DNA of 64,000 nucleotides from Halobaculum rubrum (GCF_019880225.1 NZ_CP082284.1:992001-1056000); one strand, 5' to 3'; positions 43,154-52,736 are shown, counted from the stretch's first letter. Notes: generated by a model from the sequence alone, not told the origin. Numbers and translations are program-made.

Positions 43154-44236
43154 TCAGAACCGCTTTTTCCGTTTCTCCGGTACGTACCCCGGATCGACCC
43201 CGCCCATGACCTCGGCGGCCGAGTCGTGAGCGAACGACGGCTCCTCGGTGAGCGAGAAGGTGTCCGCCCGCGTGCCCGTCTCGTATCGGAGCGCCGCGCC
43301 CGCGACCCCGGTCGAGAACGGCGTCAGCGACGCGCCGAACTCGTCGGCCAGCGTCTCGAGGAACTCCCCGCGCGTCGCCGCCACCTCGTCTTCGTACGCC
43401 GGCTCGGTCTCGTTGCGCGCGATCGCGGCGAACCGCTCGTCCGTCTCGCCGTGGCGGACGTGCCAGAGGTGGCTCGCGTACCGCCACCGGAGCCGGGCCG
43501 TGTCGCGCAACGCGAGCGTGAGCGACTCGTCCAGCGACCGGGCCGCGTCCTCGGGGGGCGCGTAGTCGAGAAACAGCAGGTCGCGGTCGATGCGTTTGAG
43601 CGCGCCGGTGTCGAGCAGGTCCAGACACAACACGCCGTCGCCGTCGCGGACGCGCATCGTCGGGTGGTCGCCGTCCGTATTCACGACGCCGGTCCGGGGA
43701 CCGACCGCGAGCCGGTAGGCGGCCTGCAGCGCGAACAGGTGGAACCACTCGATCCGGCCGCCGGCGGCCGCTTCCCCCGACAGCGGCGGATCGAACGCGT
43801 CGGTGTCGACGACACGCGTCGGCGTCGCGTCCGGCCCCGGAGCCAGCGTCGGATCCGAACCGTCGGTGTCGCAGTCGCTCGCGGCGTACTCGCGGGTTCG
43901 AAGTCCGCCCGCGAGGACGGGCACGATCTCGATCGCCATCGGCACGACCAACAGCGGCCGGACCGTCTTGTGCGTGACCACGTACACGTCGGGCGTCGTG
44001 AACGGGACGAGGTTCTCGCCCAGCTCCGCGAGGCGGCACTTCCCCTCGGGGCCGTCGGCCGTGTCGAACCAGTGGGGCGCCGTGACGGGGCCGTCGAAGT
44101 GCGTCCGACGGACGTACTCCCCCATTCGGTCGACGAAGCCGTCGGGGGAGTCGACGCCGACGCGGTACACCTTGTACCACCGCTCGCCGGTCCCCCGGCG
44201 AGTCTGCTGAAAACACACGAGCGCGTCGGACTCCAT
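43154..44236 (-). CDS. Hypothetical cytoplasmic protein
   Basis: 360 aa from ATG 44236 (ATG 44266 adds ten residues). No membrane helices and no motif I recognise. An ordered N-terminal part (CFQQTRRGTGERWYKVYRVG) is followed by a Pro/Asp-rich stretch and helices with many Arg, Leu and Ala; the C-terminus is basic (VPEKRKKRF). Single-copy layout with flanking genes on both strands. Confidence 0.65.
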   Translation of the reverse strand: MESDALVCFQQTRRGTGERWYKVYRVGVDSPDGFVDRMGEYVRRTHFDGPVTAPHWFDTADGPEGKCRLAELGENLVPFTTPDVYVVTHKTVRPLLVVPMAIEIVPVLAGGLRTREYAASDCDTDGSDPTLAPGPDATPTRVVDTDAFDPPLSGEAAAGGRIEWFHLFALQAAYRLAVGPRTGVVNTDGDHPTMRVRDGDGVLCLDLLDTGALKRIDRDLLFLDYAPPEDAARSLDESLTLALRDTARLRWRYASHLWHVRHGETDERFAAIARNETEPAYEDEVAATRGEFLETLADEFGASLTPFSTGVAGAALRYETGTRADTFSLTEEPSFAHDSAAEVMGGVDPGYVPEKRKKRF

Positions 44237-44385
44237 TCGATCCGAGAGAGCCGGGCGGGCGGGCATAACGCTTCGGCGCCGAATGTCACGACTGATTCTC
44301 GCACCGGCGCCGGGGGGGAGGAGCGGTTGCGCGACGAGCGATCAGTGTCGTGGGATTTTGTGGCGTCACCTCGTCGGCACCCGGC

Positions 44386-44886
44386 ATGTACTCTCGCCAC
44401 CACGCGGCGATCTCGGGCGTCGTCGCCGGCGGGCTGGGTCTCGTGTTGCCGCTCGGGACGACGCCCGCCGTCGCGGCGGGCTGGTGGGCGCTGCTCACCG
44501 CCGCCGGCGTCGTGATCGACCTCGATCACTTCCTGATGGCGCGGCTCGTCCGGGGGGACTGGGCCAACACGCGCCGAGCACTCGCGAACCCGCGCGTGGC
44601 AGTCGTCGACCAGTCCGAGCTGTTCGATCCCGGCGACTTGTGGCCGCTCCACCGCCTGCTCAGCCACGCGATACTCGCCCCGATCGCCGTGTTCGGGGCG
44701 TGGCTCCTCGGCGCCGCGCTCGGCGGCGCCGGCCTAGGCGTGACCGCGACCGCGGCCGCGCTGTCGACGGCGACGGTGCTGTACGTGCACGTACTCACGG
44801 ACCTGATATGGGACGTGTGGCGCCTGGACCGGTACCACGAGGACGTTCGCCGCGTCGCGGCCGACGACGACGCGTCGGGACCGTGA
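44386..44886 (+). CDS. Membrane-bound metal-dependent hydrolase-like protein
   Basis: 166 aa with four helices. The N-terminal RHHAAISGVVAGG, the GVVIDLDHF motif after helix 2 and WPLHRLLSHAIL resemble the YdjM/DUF457 family of membrane proteins with His/Asp metal ligands, where HRxxTHS is replaced by HRLLSHA. The substrate is unknown. Start ATG 44386 matches the conserved N-terminus. Confidence 0.65.
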   Translation: MYSRHHAAISGVVAGGLGLVLPLGTTPAVAAGWWALLTAAGVVIDLDHFLMARLVRGDWANTRRALANPRVAVVDQSELFDPGDLWPLHRLLSHAILAPIAVFGAWLLGAALGGAGLGVTATAAALSTATVLYVHVLTDLIWDVWRLDRYHEDVRRVAADDDASGP

Positions 44887-44936
44887 ATCGTCCAACCCCC
44901 ACAAAACACATCCCAGCGGCCCGGGACACTCCCGAC

Positions 44937-45800
44937 ATGGTCCCCACACGACGCAGATCCCTCCTCGCCGCCCTCGGAGCGCTCGGGGCGACCGCCGTCG
45001 CGGGCTGTCTCGGGGATACGCCGACCGAGTTGTCGGACGGGAACCCCTTGGCGACAGTCGATACCCTCCGACTCTCCGCTGCCGACGGACTGCCGACCGA
45101 CCGCCCGGTCCGAGTCCACCCGCGCCCGCTCGCGTCGCTTCTCGAACGCGGCGCGACCACGGGCGATCGGGTTCGAGCGACCGGTTCGATCCTCCTGACC
45201 GGACGACCCCCCCTCCTCTCGGGCGAGCGGACGGTCAGGCTCACGGGCGAGGGGGTCGACGACGGCGCGTACGTGCTCGACATCGACGGCGGCCTCCTGT
45301 ACGAGTGGCTCCTCGGCGCGACCGCCGTCGAGGATCCGCCGACGGACGCCGATATCGTGGCCGTCGACGACCTCGACGACGACCGCCGGTCGCTCGTGGT
45401 CGAGGCCATCGAGGGTCGTCGTGCGACCGTGGAACCGCAGACGCCGCTGGGGACGTGGGCAAGAACGGAGTTCGTCGACGGCTACGTTCGCCACGAAGGA
45501 ACTGTGTATCGGGGGCGCGAGCGGCAGCAGACCGACGCCGCGTTCTTCTCGAACGAGGTGTGGTACGTCGCGAGTGTGACGCCGGCCGACGCCGCACCCG
45601 ACGACGCGCTGACGCTGCACCTCGACCCGCTCCCCCCGGCGGCCCGCAGGGCGGTCGACGACCTGCTCGGGGACTGGGCGTCGACCCGTGACCTCGTCGA
45701 GGCGGACGTGTCCGATCTCGGCGACCGATCCCGGCGGGCGCTCGCGGAGACCGACCGGCTCCTCGCCCACGTCGCAGTACTCGAAGTGAGTCTCTCGTGA
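44937..45800 (+). CDS. Twin-arginine lipoprotein, unknown function
   Basis: 287 aa. Signal TRRRSLLAALGALGATAVAGC has an RR pair and lipobox, then a mature domain rich in Asp, Arg and Leu with predicted beta strands (TVRLTGEGVDDGAYVLDIDG). Not recognised. It begins 50 bp after the membrane hydrolase-like gene in the same direction. Confidence 0.7.
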   Translation: MVPTRRRSLLAALGALGATAVAGCLGDTPTELSDGNPLATVDTLRLSAADGLPTDRPVRVHPRPLASLLERGATTGDRVRATGSILLTGRPPLLSGERTVRLTGEGVDDGAYVLDIDGGLLYEWLLGATAVEDPPTDADIVAVDDLDDDRRSLVVEAIEGRRATVEPQTPLGTWARTEFVDGYVRHEGTVYRGRERQQTDAAFFSNEVWYVASVTPADAAPDDALTLHLDPLPPAARRAVDDLLGDWASTRDLVEADVSDLGDRSRRALAETDRLLAHVAVLEVSLS

Positions 45801-45824
45801 ACCGCGGTGAAAGCCGACCGAGGA

Positions 45825-46274
45825 TCACTCCCGCTCCCACGCCCGGTACCGCCACGCCGCGACCGCCCACAGCACGAGCGTCCCGACCGGGTAGCCCGTC
45901 CGCAGCGGCTGAAGCCCGAAGCGGACGGCGACAGAAGCGTTCACCGCGCCCGCAAGCACGAGCAGGCCGGCGGTGACCCGCAGGTCCTCACGGTCAACGA
46001 GCCCCAGCGACGCGGACGCGACCGCGAGGAGCCAACACGCCGCGGCGACGACCCACGGAACCAGCAGCGGCGACCCCGACAGCGCGAGATATCCGGGAAG
46101 CGTCCGCGCGTACAGGACCGGCGTGAACGAGAGGCCGCCCCACGCGAACCGGAGGAACGGAACGCCGCTGTCCGCGAACGTCTGCACCGACCACGGGACG
46201 AGCCCGCACGAGAGGACCGCCACGAGGACGCGCCACGGCGTCGGTCGTGGGAGCCGCGGGGGCGTGTGGGTCAC
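45825..46274 (-). CDS. Small four-helix membrane protein
   Basis: 149 aa from GTG 46274. Hydrophobic segments at about 14-30, 48-80, 85-105 and 120-140. The frame is open further upstream inside the GTPase gene, but that part is not conserved-looking. It starts one base after the stop of the GTPase, so the two are likely cotranscribed. Function unknown. Confidence 0.6.
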   Translation of the reverse strand: MTHTPPRLPRPTPWRVLVAVLSCGLVPWSVQTFADSGVPFLRFAWGGLSFTPVLYARTLPGYLALSGSPLLVPWVVAAACWLLAVASASLGLVDREDLRVTAGLLVLAGAVNASVAVRFGLQPLRTGYPVGTLVLWAVAAWRYRAWERE

Positions 46275-46275
46275 G

Positions 46276-47385
46276 CTACTTGCGGGCGACGATCCGGAGC
46301 ACGTCCTCGTCGGCGAGTTCGTGTCCCTGCCCGACCTGCTGGTCGTCGTGTTTGGCGGAGTCGCCGGAGACGCGGGCGAACTTGAACCGGTCGTCGAAGC
46401 TTCCCCCGAGCTTCGAGCAGGCGTCGCCGACGGTGTCACCCTCGCGCAACACGAGCGGCTCCTCGTAGTCGATTCCCCGGCCGGGCTTGTCCATGTAGAT
46501 TCGGATGAGCCCCAGCTTCTCGAAGATCCGCTCCGTCAGGGCGTCGAGCCCTTTCTCCTCCTCGGCGGAGATGAACGTCGCCTCCTCGGGGTCGATGCCG
46601 TGCTCCCGGAGGTCCTCGTACACCGTCGGGAGGTAGTCCTCGTCGATGAGGTCGGCCTTGTTCACCGCGACCATCGAGGGGAGGTACTCCCGGTTGTCCA
46701 TCACGCCGTCGATGAGCTCGTCGATGGTCAGGTCGTGGGGGATCGTCACGTCCGCGTTGACGAAGTTGTGCTCCCGAAGGACGTCTTTCACCGTCCCCTC
46801 GTCGAGCGACACGTCGTCGCCCATCGTCACCCGGATGCCGTCCTTGTGCGTCTTGCGCACCGAGATGTTCGGCGGCTCCGTGTCGAGGCGGATCTTGTTC
46901 TCGTACAGTTCGTGGGCGAGGCGCTCGTACTGGTCGATCTCGAACACCGACAGGAGGTACACGACGAGGTCCGCGGTGCGCACGACCGACAGCACCTCCT
47001 TGCCGCCGCCGCGACCGCCGGCGGCGCCCTCGATGAGGCCGGGCACGTCGAGGATCTGGATGTTCGCGCCCCGGTATTTGAGCATCCCGGGGTTGACGTT
47101 GAGCGTGGTGAACTCGTAGGCGGCGGTCTCGCTGTCGGCGTTGGTGAGCGCGTTGATCAGCGTGGACTTACCCACGGAGGGGAAGCCGACGAGCGCGACC
47201 GTCGCGTCGCCGGTCTTCTCGACGGCGTACCCGTGGCCGCCGCCGGAGGAGGACTGGTTCTCCAGTTTCTCTTTCTTCTGGGCGAGCTTCGACTTCAGCC
47301 GGCCGATGTGGGCCTCGGTGGACTTGTTGTACGGGGTTTCGGCGATCTCCTCGCGGAGTTCCTCGATCTCGTCCTCCAGTCCCAT
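46276..47385 (-). CDS. drg: DRG/OBG-family GTP-binding protein
   Basis: 369-aa GTPase of the developmentally regulated (DRG) branch, thought to act on ribosomes. An N-terminal helical hairpin (EIEELREEIAETPYNKSTEA) is followed by the G domain: G1 GFPSVGKST, G3 DVPGLIEGA, G4 VNKADL, and a C-terminal TGS domain (~295-369) with PLVLREGDTVGDACSKLG and the FARVSGDSAKHDDQQVGQGH end. ATG 47385 is the family start. Confidence 0.95.
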   Translation of the reverse strand: MGLEDEIEELREEIAETPYNKSTEAHIGRLKSKLAQKKEKLENQSSSGGGHGYAVEKTGDATVALVGFPSVGKSTLINALTNADSETAAYEFTTLNVNPGMLKYRGANIQILDVPGLIEGAAGGRGGGKEVLSVVRTADLVVYLLSVFEIDQYERLAHELYENKIRLDTEPPNISVRKTHKDGIRVTMGDDVSLDEGTVKDVLREHNFVNADVTIPHDLTIDELIDGVMDNREYLPSMVAVNKADLIDEDYLPTVYEDLREHGIDPEEATFISAEEEKGLDALTERIFEKLGLIRIYMDKPGRGIDYEEPLVLREGDTVGDACSKLGGSFDDRFKFARVSGDSAKHDDQQVGQGHELADEDVLRIVARK

Positions 47386-47650
47386 CACTAGCCGGTGGGC
47401 CGTCCGCGCGCCTAAACGCTTCCCTTCGGCGGACACCTCCCTTCGGCAGGCGGCCCTCGGCGGACAGCAGCCACCGACGCACCCTCCACGGCTGGGTGCT
47501 CCGCCCGCGGACGACGGTGACGGGACGAACGGTTCGAACCGTGCCGGACGGACGCGATCGGAGAAGTCGACCGTCCGTCGCTGTTCCGCCCGCGAGACGG
47601 ACTTCGGTACCACTATATCACGGCGGACGCGATATGAATTCAAGGACGGC

Positions 47651-47851
47651 ATGCCGGACCCCTCCAGCCTCCGAGACAGCACGCAGATCGTTCTTCCGAA
47701 GCGGGAACTGGACGGGATCCGGTCGTCGATCGAGTCGGAGTTCACCGTCACGGTGTTCACGTCGGGCGATCAGTACCGGATCATCGGCAGCCCCGTCGAG
47801 ATCAAGGCGGTGTCGAAGTTCCTCGCCCGTCACGGCGTCACCATCCCCTGA
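47651..47851 (+). CDS. Small conserved-looking haloarchaeal protein
   Basis: 66 aa: LRDSTQIVLPKRELDGIRSS then VTVFTSGDQYRIIGSPVEIK and a final LARHGVTIP. The compact alpha/beta pattern and clean promoter (CCACTATATC about 37 nt before the ATG) argue for a real gene. I recall similar small haloarchaeal proteins without known function. Confidence 0.65.
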   Translation: MPDPSSLRDSTQIVLPKRELDGIRSSIESEFTVTVFTSGDQYRIIGSPVEIKAVSKFLARHGVTIP

Positions 47852-47906
47852 TCGAGACAGCCGGGACGACCGACAGGCTTTGGACGTACAGGCCCGTCGA
47901 TGTGAT

Positions 47907-48284
47907 ATGGACGAGACTCCGGGGTTGAGCGAGGAGTACCGGATGGTCAGCCCGTGGCCGCTGTTCGTCGCGTTGGGGCTCCCGATCGCCGAAATCGGGA
48001 TCCTGTTCGGTCTGATCCCGCTGGCCGTGGGCGGTCTGCTCCTGTTTTGCGGGTCGATCGCCGGGATCCTCCGCGAGAACGGGTACGTGTCCTCGACTTG
48101 GCGCGGGCTCGCCGGGCTGTCGGTGCTCGTCGTCGCCGGGGGACTGGCGCTGTGGTACGCCGACATGACGACCGCCTCCGACCTGCTGATCCGGGCGTAC
48201 GCGATGATCGGCACCGGCGTGTTGATGCTGCTCGCCGGGGTCGGCGGCGATCTGTTCGCGCGCGACGCCGAACCGGGTGTGTAG
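47907..48284 (+). CDS. Small four-helix membrane protein of the cox cluster
   Basis: 125 aa with four hydrophobic segments (~18-36, 38-55, 66-84, 93-112). It belongs by position and size to the small membrane proteins found beside cytochrome oxidase genes in haloarchaea. Function unknown; an assembly role is only inferred from position. Confidence 0.65.
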   Translation: MDETPGLSEEYRMVSPWPLFVALGLPIAEIGILFGLIPLAVGGLLLFCGSIAGILRENGYVSSTWRGLAGLSVLVVAGGLALWYADMTTASDLLIRAYAMIGTGVLMLLAGVGGDLFARDAEPGV

Positions 48285-48393
48285 ACCGATACGAGCCGGC
48301 CGCCGCGAGCGCTGGCGCCACGGGCCGACCGGAGTGTCGCCGCGAGCGCCGAAATGGGCAAGGTATTAGGTCGGGACGGTGTACGTTCCGCGC

Positions 48394-48897
48394 ATGGCAG
48401 AGATCTTCGACAGGGACACCCTGCTGGATCTGACGGTCAACGTCATCCCGCTGGCCATCCTCCTGTTCTTCGTCGCGGCGTTCGTCCTCGTCGACCCGTT
48501 CGGCGGACTGGATTTCTACGGCCGCGTGCTCCAGATGGGGCTGTTGGCGTTCCCCTTCGTCGCGCTGGCCATCCTGACGTACGTCTCCGGGAAGGCGATC
48601 GCGGGCGACGAGAAGCGCTCGGCGGTGTTCTTCCAGGGGCAGGCGACGCTCGAGGGCGCACCCGAGAAACACGAAGTCGAGGAGGCGATCGAGGCGGAGG
48701 CGACCGGCGAGGCCGACGTCGAGGACCCGTACGACGACGCCGGCGACGACGAAGCTGACGACGCCGACAGCGACGATGCGGCCGACGAACCCGACACCGA
48801 CGACGACGCCGGCGACGACGAAGCTGACGACGCCGACACTGGCGACGATGAAGCCGAGGGGACCGATGCTGAGGAAGCCGGCGACGACGAAGCGTAG
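48394..48897 (+). CDS. Two-helix membrane protein with acidic repeat tail (cox cluster)
   Basis: 167 aa. Two helices at about 14-33 and 48-66, a short conserved region (GKAIAGDEKRSAVFFQGQAT), then ~85 residues of almost only Asp, Glu, Ala and Gly. Within the tail a unit DDAGDDEADDADxxDD is encoded twice by near-identical DNA (48734-48770 and 48803-48839). It lies 92 bp before coxA and resembles the DUF6684-type partners of haloarchaeal oxidases. Confidence 0.7.
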   Translation: MAEIFDRDTLLDLTVNVIPLAILLFFVAAFVLVDPFGGLDFYGRVLQMGLLAFPFVALAILTYVSGKAIAGDEKRSAVFFQGQATLEGAPEKHEVEEAIEAEATGEADVEDPYDDAGDDEADDADSDDAADEPDTDDDAGDDEADDADTGDDEAEGTDAEEAGDDEA

Positions 48898-48988
48898 TCG
48901 AATCTGACCTCCGACCGAGCCCGGAACCGGGGGCCCTGACCGGAATCGACCCGAATCTTTCTTGTGCATTCGCTGCTGAACCGTGTCC

Positions 48989-50773
48989 ATGGAGACTACC
49001 GGCCAACTACTGCTGACGGTGCTCATGGGGGCGTTCCTCCTGGGCGTGGCCGCCTTCCTCGCGCGGGTCGAGGACTGGCGGTCCTACACGCCCCTGGGTA
49101 CCGGCGGCGGCGCAGTCGGCGAGTCCGGCTACGGGCACTCGGAGAAGCCCGCAGGGCTCATTCGCTGGTTCACGACGGTCGACCACAAGGACATCGGGTT
49201 ACTGTACGGCGCGTACGCGACGCTCGCGTTCGTCGTCGGCGGACTGATGGTGGTGCTGATGCGGGCGGAGCTCACCACCCCGGCGACGGACGTGCTGGGG
49301 TCGGCGACGTTCTACAACTCGCTGCTCACCAGCCACGGCATCACGATGCTGTTCCTGTTCGGGACGCCGATCATCGCGGCGTTCTCGAACTACCTCATCC
49401 CGCTGATCATCGGCGCCGACGACATGGCGTTCCCGCGGATCAACGCCATCGCGTTCTGGCTGCTGCCGCCGGCGGCGCTGCTCATCTGGGCCGGCTTCTT
49501 CCCGCTTCCGGAGGTCATCCCCGCCCAGACCGCCTGGACGATGTACACGCCGCTGTCGGCGGGCGTCGGCAACGGCAACCAGGCGAACGTCGGAGTTGAC
49601 CTGATGCTGCTTGGCCTGCACCTCTCGGGCGTCTCGGCGACGATGGGCGCGATCAACTTCATCGCGACCATCTTCACCGAGCGCGCCGAGGAGGTCACCT
49701 GGGCGAACCTCGACATCTTCTCGTGGACCGTCCTCACGCAGTCGGGGCTCATCCTGTTCGCGTTCCCCCTGCTCGGGAGCGCGCTGGTGATGCTCCTGCT
49801 CGACCGCAACTTCGCGACGACGTTTTTCGCCGTCGACGGCGGTGGCCCCATCCTGTGGCAGCACCTGTTCTGGTTCTTCGGCCACCCCGAGGTGTACATC
49901 CTCGTGCTCCCGCCGATGGGGATCGTGAGCTACGTGCTCCCGCGGTTCGCCGGGCGGAAGCTGTTCGGGTTCAAGTTCGTCGTCTACTCCACGCTCGCGA
50001 TCGGGGTGCTCTCCTTCGGCGTCTGGGCACACCACATGTTCGCGACGGGGATCGACCCGCGGCTGCGCGCCTCGTTCATGGCTGTCTCGTTGGCCATCGC
50101 GATACCATCCGCGGTGAAGACGTTCAACTGGATCACGACGATGTGGAACGGGAAGATCCGCCTCACGGCGCCGATGCTGTTCTGTATCGGCTTCGTGAGT
50201 AACTTCATCATCGGCGGCGTGACTGGCGTGTTCCTCGCGTCCATCCCCGTCGACCTCGTGCTCCACGACACCTACTACGTCGTCGGCCACTTCCACTACG
50301 TCGTGATGGGCGCCATCACCTTCGCCGGGATGGCCGGGATCTACTACTGGTTCCCGCTCATCACCGGTCGCTGGTACCAGCGTCGGCTCGCGAAGGCGCA
50401 CTTCTGGCTGTGGATGATCGGCACGAACATCACGTTCTTCGCGATGGTGCTGCTCGGCTACGGCGGCATGCCGCGCCGGTACGCGACGTACCTCCCGAAG
50501 TTCGCGACGCTGCACCAGATCGCGTCGCTCGGGGCGCTCCTGCTCCTCGTCGGCGGCATCATCTGGGTGTACAACGTCTTCGTCTCGTGGATGGAGGGCA
50601 CCCGCGTCGAGTCGGGCGACCCGTGGAAGCTCGACGAGACGGACCTCAACACCGCCGAGTGGGACTGGTTCGACGCGAAGCGTGAGACCGCGCTGGCGGC
50701 GACCGACGGCGGCGAGGAAGTGACGACCGACGGCGGGCGGGAGATCGAGGGCGACGACGACGCAGCCGAGTAA
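48989..50773 (+). CDS. coxA: Cytochrome c oxidase subunit I
   Basis: Heme-copper oxidase catalytic subunit, 594 aa with about twelve to fourteen helices. Ligands are visible: LTSHGITMLFLF (low-spin heme His), the CuB/tyrosine loop WQHLFWFFGHPEVYILVLPP, and YVVGHFHYVVMGA with the heme a3 and heme a His pair. An extra N-terminal helix with a Gly-rich loop precedes the core. ATG 48989 is used (GTG 48983 is possible). Subunits II and III are not in the window. Confidence 0.95.
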   Translation: METTGQLLLTVLMGAFLLGVAAFLARVEDWRSYTPLGTGGGAVGESGYGHSEKPAGLIRWFTTVDHKDIGLLYGAYATLAFVVGGLMVVLMRAELTTPATDVLGSATFYNSLLTSHGITMLFLFGTPIIAAFSNYLIPLIIGADDMAFPRINAIAFWLLPPAALLIWAGFFPLPEVIPAQTAWTMYTPLSAGVGNGNQANVGVDLMLLGLHLSGVSATMGAINFIATIFTERAEEVTWANLDIFSWTVLTQSGLILFAFPLLGSALVMLLLDRNFATTFFAVDGGGPILWQHLFWFFGHPEVYILVLPPMGIVSYVLPRFAGRKLFGFKFVVYSTLAIGVLSFGVWAHHMFATGIDPRLRASFMAVSLAIAIPSAVKTFNWITTMWNGKIRLTAPMLFCIGFVSNFIIGGVTGVFLASIPVDLVLHDTYYVVGHFHYVVMGAITFAGMAGIYYWFPLITGRWYQRRLAKAHFWLWMIGTNITFFAMVLLGYGGMPRRYATYLPKFATLHQIASLGALLLLVGGIIWVYNVFVSWMEGTRVESGDPWKLDETDLNTAEWDWFDAKRETALAATDGGEEVTTDGGREIEGDDDAAE

Positions 50774-50834
50774 GCGACGCGTTCGCGCCGGCCGCGACGG
50801 CGGGGCTTTTGTTCGCGCGGCCCCGAGCGGGGGT

Positions 50835-50921
50835 ATGAGCGACAAGGACCTCCTCGGATTCGTGCTCGGCGGCATCGCCCTGCTCATGTTCGCGACCGGC
50901 CTGATCCTCGTATTACAGTGA
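50835..50921 (+). CDS. 28-aa single-helix membrane peptide (cox cluster)
   Basis: MSDKDLLGFVLGGIALLMFA continues TGLILVLQ and stops: a charged four-residue start then one transmembrane helix, like the tiny accessory subunits of heme-copper oxidases. It lies 61 bp after coxA and its stop overlaps the next start (GTGA), which argues that it is translated. Confidence 0.6.
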   Translation: MSDKDLLGFVLGGIALLMFATGLILVLQ

Positions 50922-51226
50922 CGGCGCCCCGAAACGACGCGACCGAGGACGACCGGGCACGAGGCGAACGGTTCGACGGACCGCGGCTGGTGATCGTCCT
51001 CTACGTCCTCCTCACGGCCGTCGGCGGCGTCGGCGGCGTACTCGTCGCCACGTTCGTCGACGGCCTCACCGCGCCCGCGCTGTACGCGGTGATCCCCCTG
51101 CCGCCGACGGCGCTGGGGTTCGGAGTGTACGGCGCCGTCACGATCGCGACGGTCCTCGGGATCCCGCTCGCGCTCGTGGTGTACGTCTCGCGGCGGATCG
51201 ACGATCCGAACGCGGTCGACGAGTGA
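50918..51226 (+). CDS. Two-helix membrane protein of the cox cluster
   Basis: 102 aa. An acidic N-terminal 20 residues, helices at about 25-45 and 67-90, and a short cytoplasmic tail. GTG 50918 overlaps the preceding 28-aa gene by four bases. Probably an oxidase accessory protein by position; no motif shows a function. Confidence 0.65.
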   Translation: MTAPRNDATEDDRARGERFDGPRLVIVLYVLLTAVGGVGGVLVATFVDGLTAPALYAVIPLPPTALGFGVYGAVTIATVLGIPLALVVYVSRRIDDPNAVDE

Positions 51227-51331
51227 GGAGACTACACTCGAACGGCTGGTGACGACGCCGGAAGGCGGAACGAGACTCGCAGCGTCGCCGGCGGCGAAAG
51301 GACTAATCCCTACCCGGGAGTGGTGCGGTGT

Positions 51332-51733
51332 ATGTATCATGCAGTACTCGGTGTCGACGAAGACGAGGAGCACGCACGCGCCACCGCAAAGGAGATCGTA
51401 AACCTGCCGGGCGACGGAAGCGAAACCGAGGTCACGATCGTCCACGTCTTTCAGGACAACCCCAGCGGCGCCTCCGCGACGCAGGTCGCGTCCGTCCGCG
51501 CGGCGCAGAAGATCCTCGAGAACGCGGGGATCACCGTCGACGTGACCGAGTCCAGCGGCGACCCCGCGGACGCGATCATCGAAGTGAGCGAGGAGGCGGA
51601 CGCGGACCTGATCGTCGTCGGCGGGCGCAAGCGCTCGCCGGCGGGCAAGGCGCTGTTCGGGTCGGTGACCCAGACGGTCATCCTCAACGGCGGCTGTCCG
51701 GTGATGGTGACCGGCGTCATCGACGACGAGTAA
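51332..51733 (+). CDS. Universal stress protein (UspA family)
   Basis: 133-aa UspA-fold protein. YHAVLGVDEDEEHARATAKE begins the fold, and the ATP-binding signature VGGRKRSPAGKALFGSVTQT (G-2x-G-9x-G-S/T type) lies at about residues 91-110, so it should bind ATP. Start ATG 51332 matches the first strand. Single gene. Confidence 0.92.
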   Translation: MYHAVLGVDEDEEHARATAKEIVNLPGDGSETEVTIVHVFQDNPSGASATQVASVRAAQKILENAGITVDVTESSGDPADAIIEVSEEADADLIVVGGRKRSPAGKALFGSVTQTVILNGGCPVMVTGVIDDE

Positions 51734-51820
51734 CGCACCGAGACGGGCACGTCGCGGTCCGCGGACGCCGCGACCGGCCCACACACGTATACTCACACAG
51801 CCTGTAGCGACCGCTGTGCG

Positions 51821-52015
51821 ATGCGGGTCAGGCTGATCGCGTTCGTCGCCATCGTCGTGTTCGCCCTCTTGGCCAGCGTCGCGGTCGACCCGTCGACGCC
51901 CGGAACGGGATTGGACCCGGCCCCTGAGCGTCTGTATGCGCCCGAAGGGACCGGCGATCACCTCTGGCCGTACACCAGTCGCACGCGGTCGGTCGACGGG
52001 CGGACGCTGGGGTGA
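51821..52015 (+). CDS. Small secreted or anchored peptide, uncertain
   Basis: 64 aa with a hydrophobic N-terminus (RLIAFVAIVVFALLASVAV) followed by a Pro/Gly/Asp-rich 45 residues. Nothing else marks it; the clear signal-like segment is the only support. Confidence 0.45.
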   Translation: MRVRLIAFVAIVVFALLASVAVDPSTPGTGLDPAPERLYAPEGTGDHLWPYTSRTRSVDGRTLG

Positions 52016-52028
52016 TCCGTCGACCGCG

Positions 52029-52736
52029 TCAGGCGACCGACCCGCCGACGTCCGGACGGGTCGTTCCGTCGGCCTCGGTGCGGGCGTCGGCGTAGCCGCC
52101 GGCCCACAGCCGCGCGGCCACGACCTGCGCGTAGAAGAACACGAACGCCCCGACGACCACGCCGAGGATCGGGATACCGTTCAACACGCCGACGAGCACG
52201 CTCGCCGCGAGGAAGACGACGAGCGAGAACACCCACGCGGTCGCGTACGCCCCGCTGAGGACGACCGGCTTGAGGATATCGAGGTCGAACGCCGCGCCGA
52301 CGCGCCGTTCGTCGGCGAAGGCGACGACCGCGGCCACGGCCACGTAGCCGAAGACGAGCGAGAGAAGGACCGTGAGCAGCCCGCCGATAACGAACCCGGC
52401 GATCCCGGTGGCTGTGCCGCCTCTCGTCCCCGTCGCGATAGCGACGAGCGAGCCGCCGACGGTCACCCCACCCACGATCCCGGGGATCAGCATGTACACC
52501 GCGCCGACGAGGACCGCCTTCGCGCCGTCGACGACGAGCTCCTCCCAGTCGCCGAACGTCGGCGGCCGGGGATCGCCCTCCAGCGAGTGTCGGATGACGC
52601 GAACGACGTAGCCGTACACCGGCAGCAACGGGAGCAGCAGGAATCCGAAGACCGACAGGACCCCGCCGATGAGGATCGTGGTCACCCAGTCGTCGTGTTC
52701 GGTCGGGTACGTGATCGCGTCGCTGATCTGTGGCAT
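52029..52736 (-). CDS. DUF4013-like membrane protein
   Basis: 235 aa with about six hydrophobic segments. The N-terminal ISDAITYPTEHDDWVTTILI and the region PVYGYVVRVIRHSLEGDPRP with GDWEELVVDGAKAVLV match the DUF4013 pattern common in haloarchaea. Function unknown. Start ATG 52736 fits the conserved N-terminus. Confidence 0.82.
   Translation of the reverse strand: MPQISDAITYPTEHDDWVTTILIGGVLSVFGFLLLPLLPVYGYVVRVIRHSLEGDPRPPTFGDWEELVVDGAKAVLVGAVYMLIPGIVGGVTVGGSLVAIATGTRGGTATGIAGFVIGGLLTVLLSLVFGYVAVAAVVAFADERRVGAAFDLDILKPVVLSGAYATAWVFSLVVFLAASVLVGVLNGIPILGVVVGAFVFFYAQVVAARLWAGGYADARTEADGTTRPDVGGSVA

Noticed and set aside
49199-51961. 920-codon open frame on the minus strand opposite coxA and the UspA gene
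   Set aside because: Arg/Asp/His-rich antisense of real genes; no domain visible.
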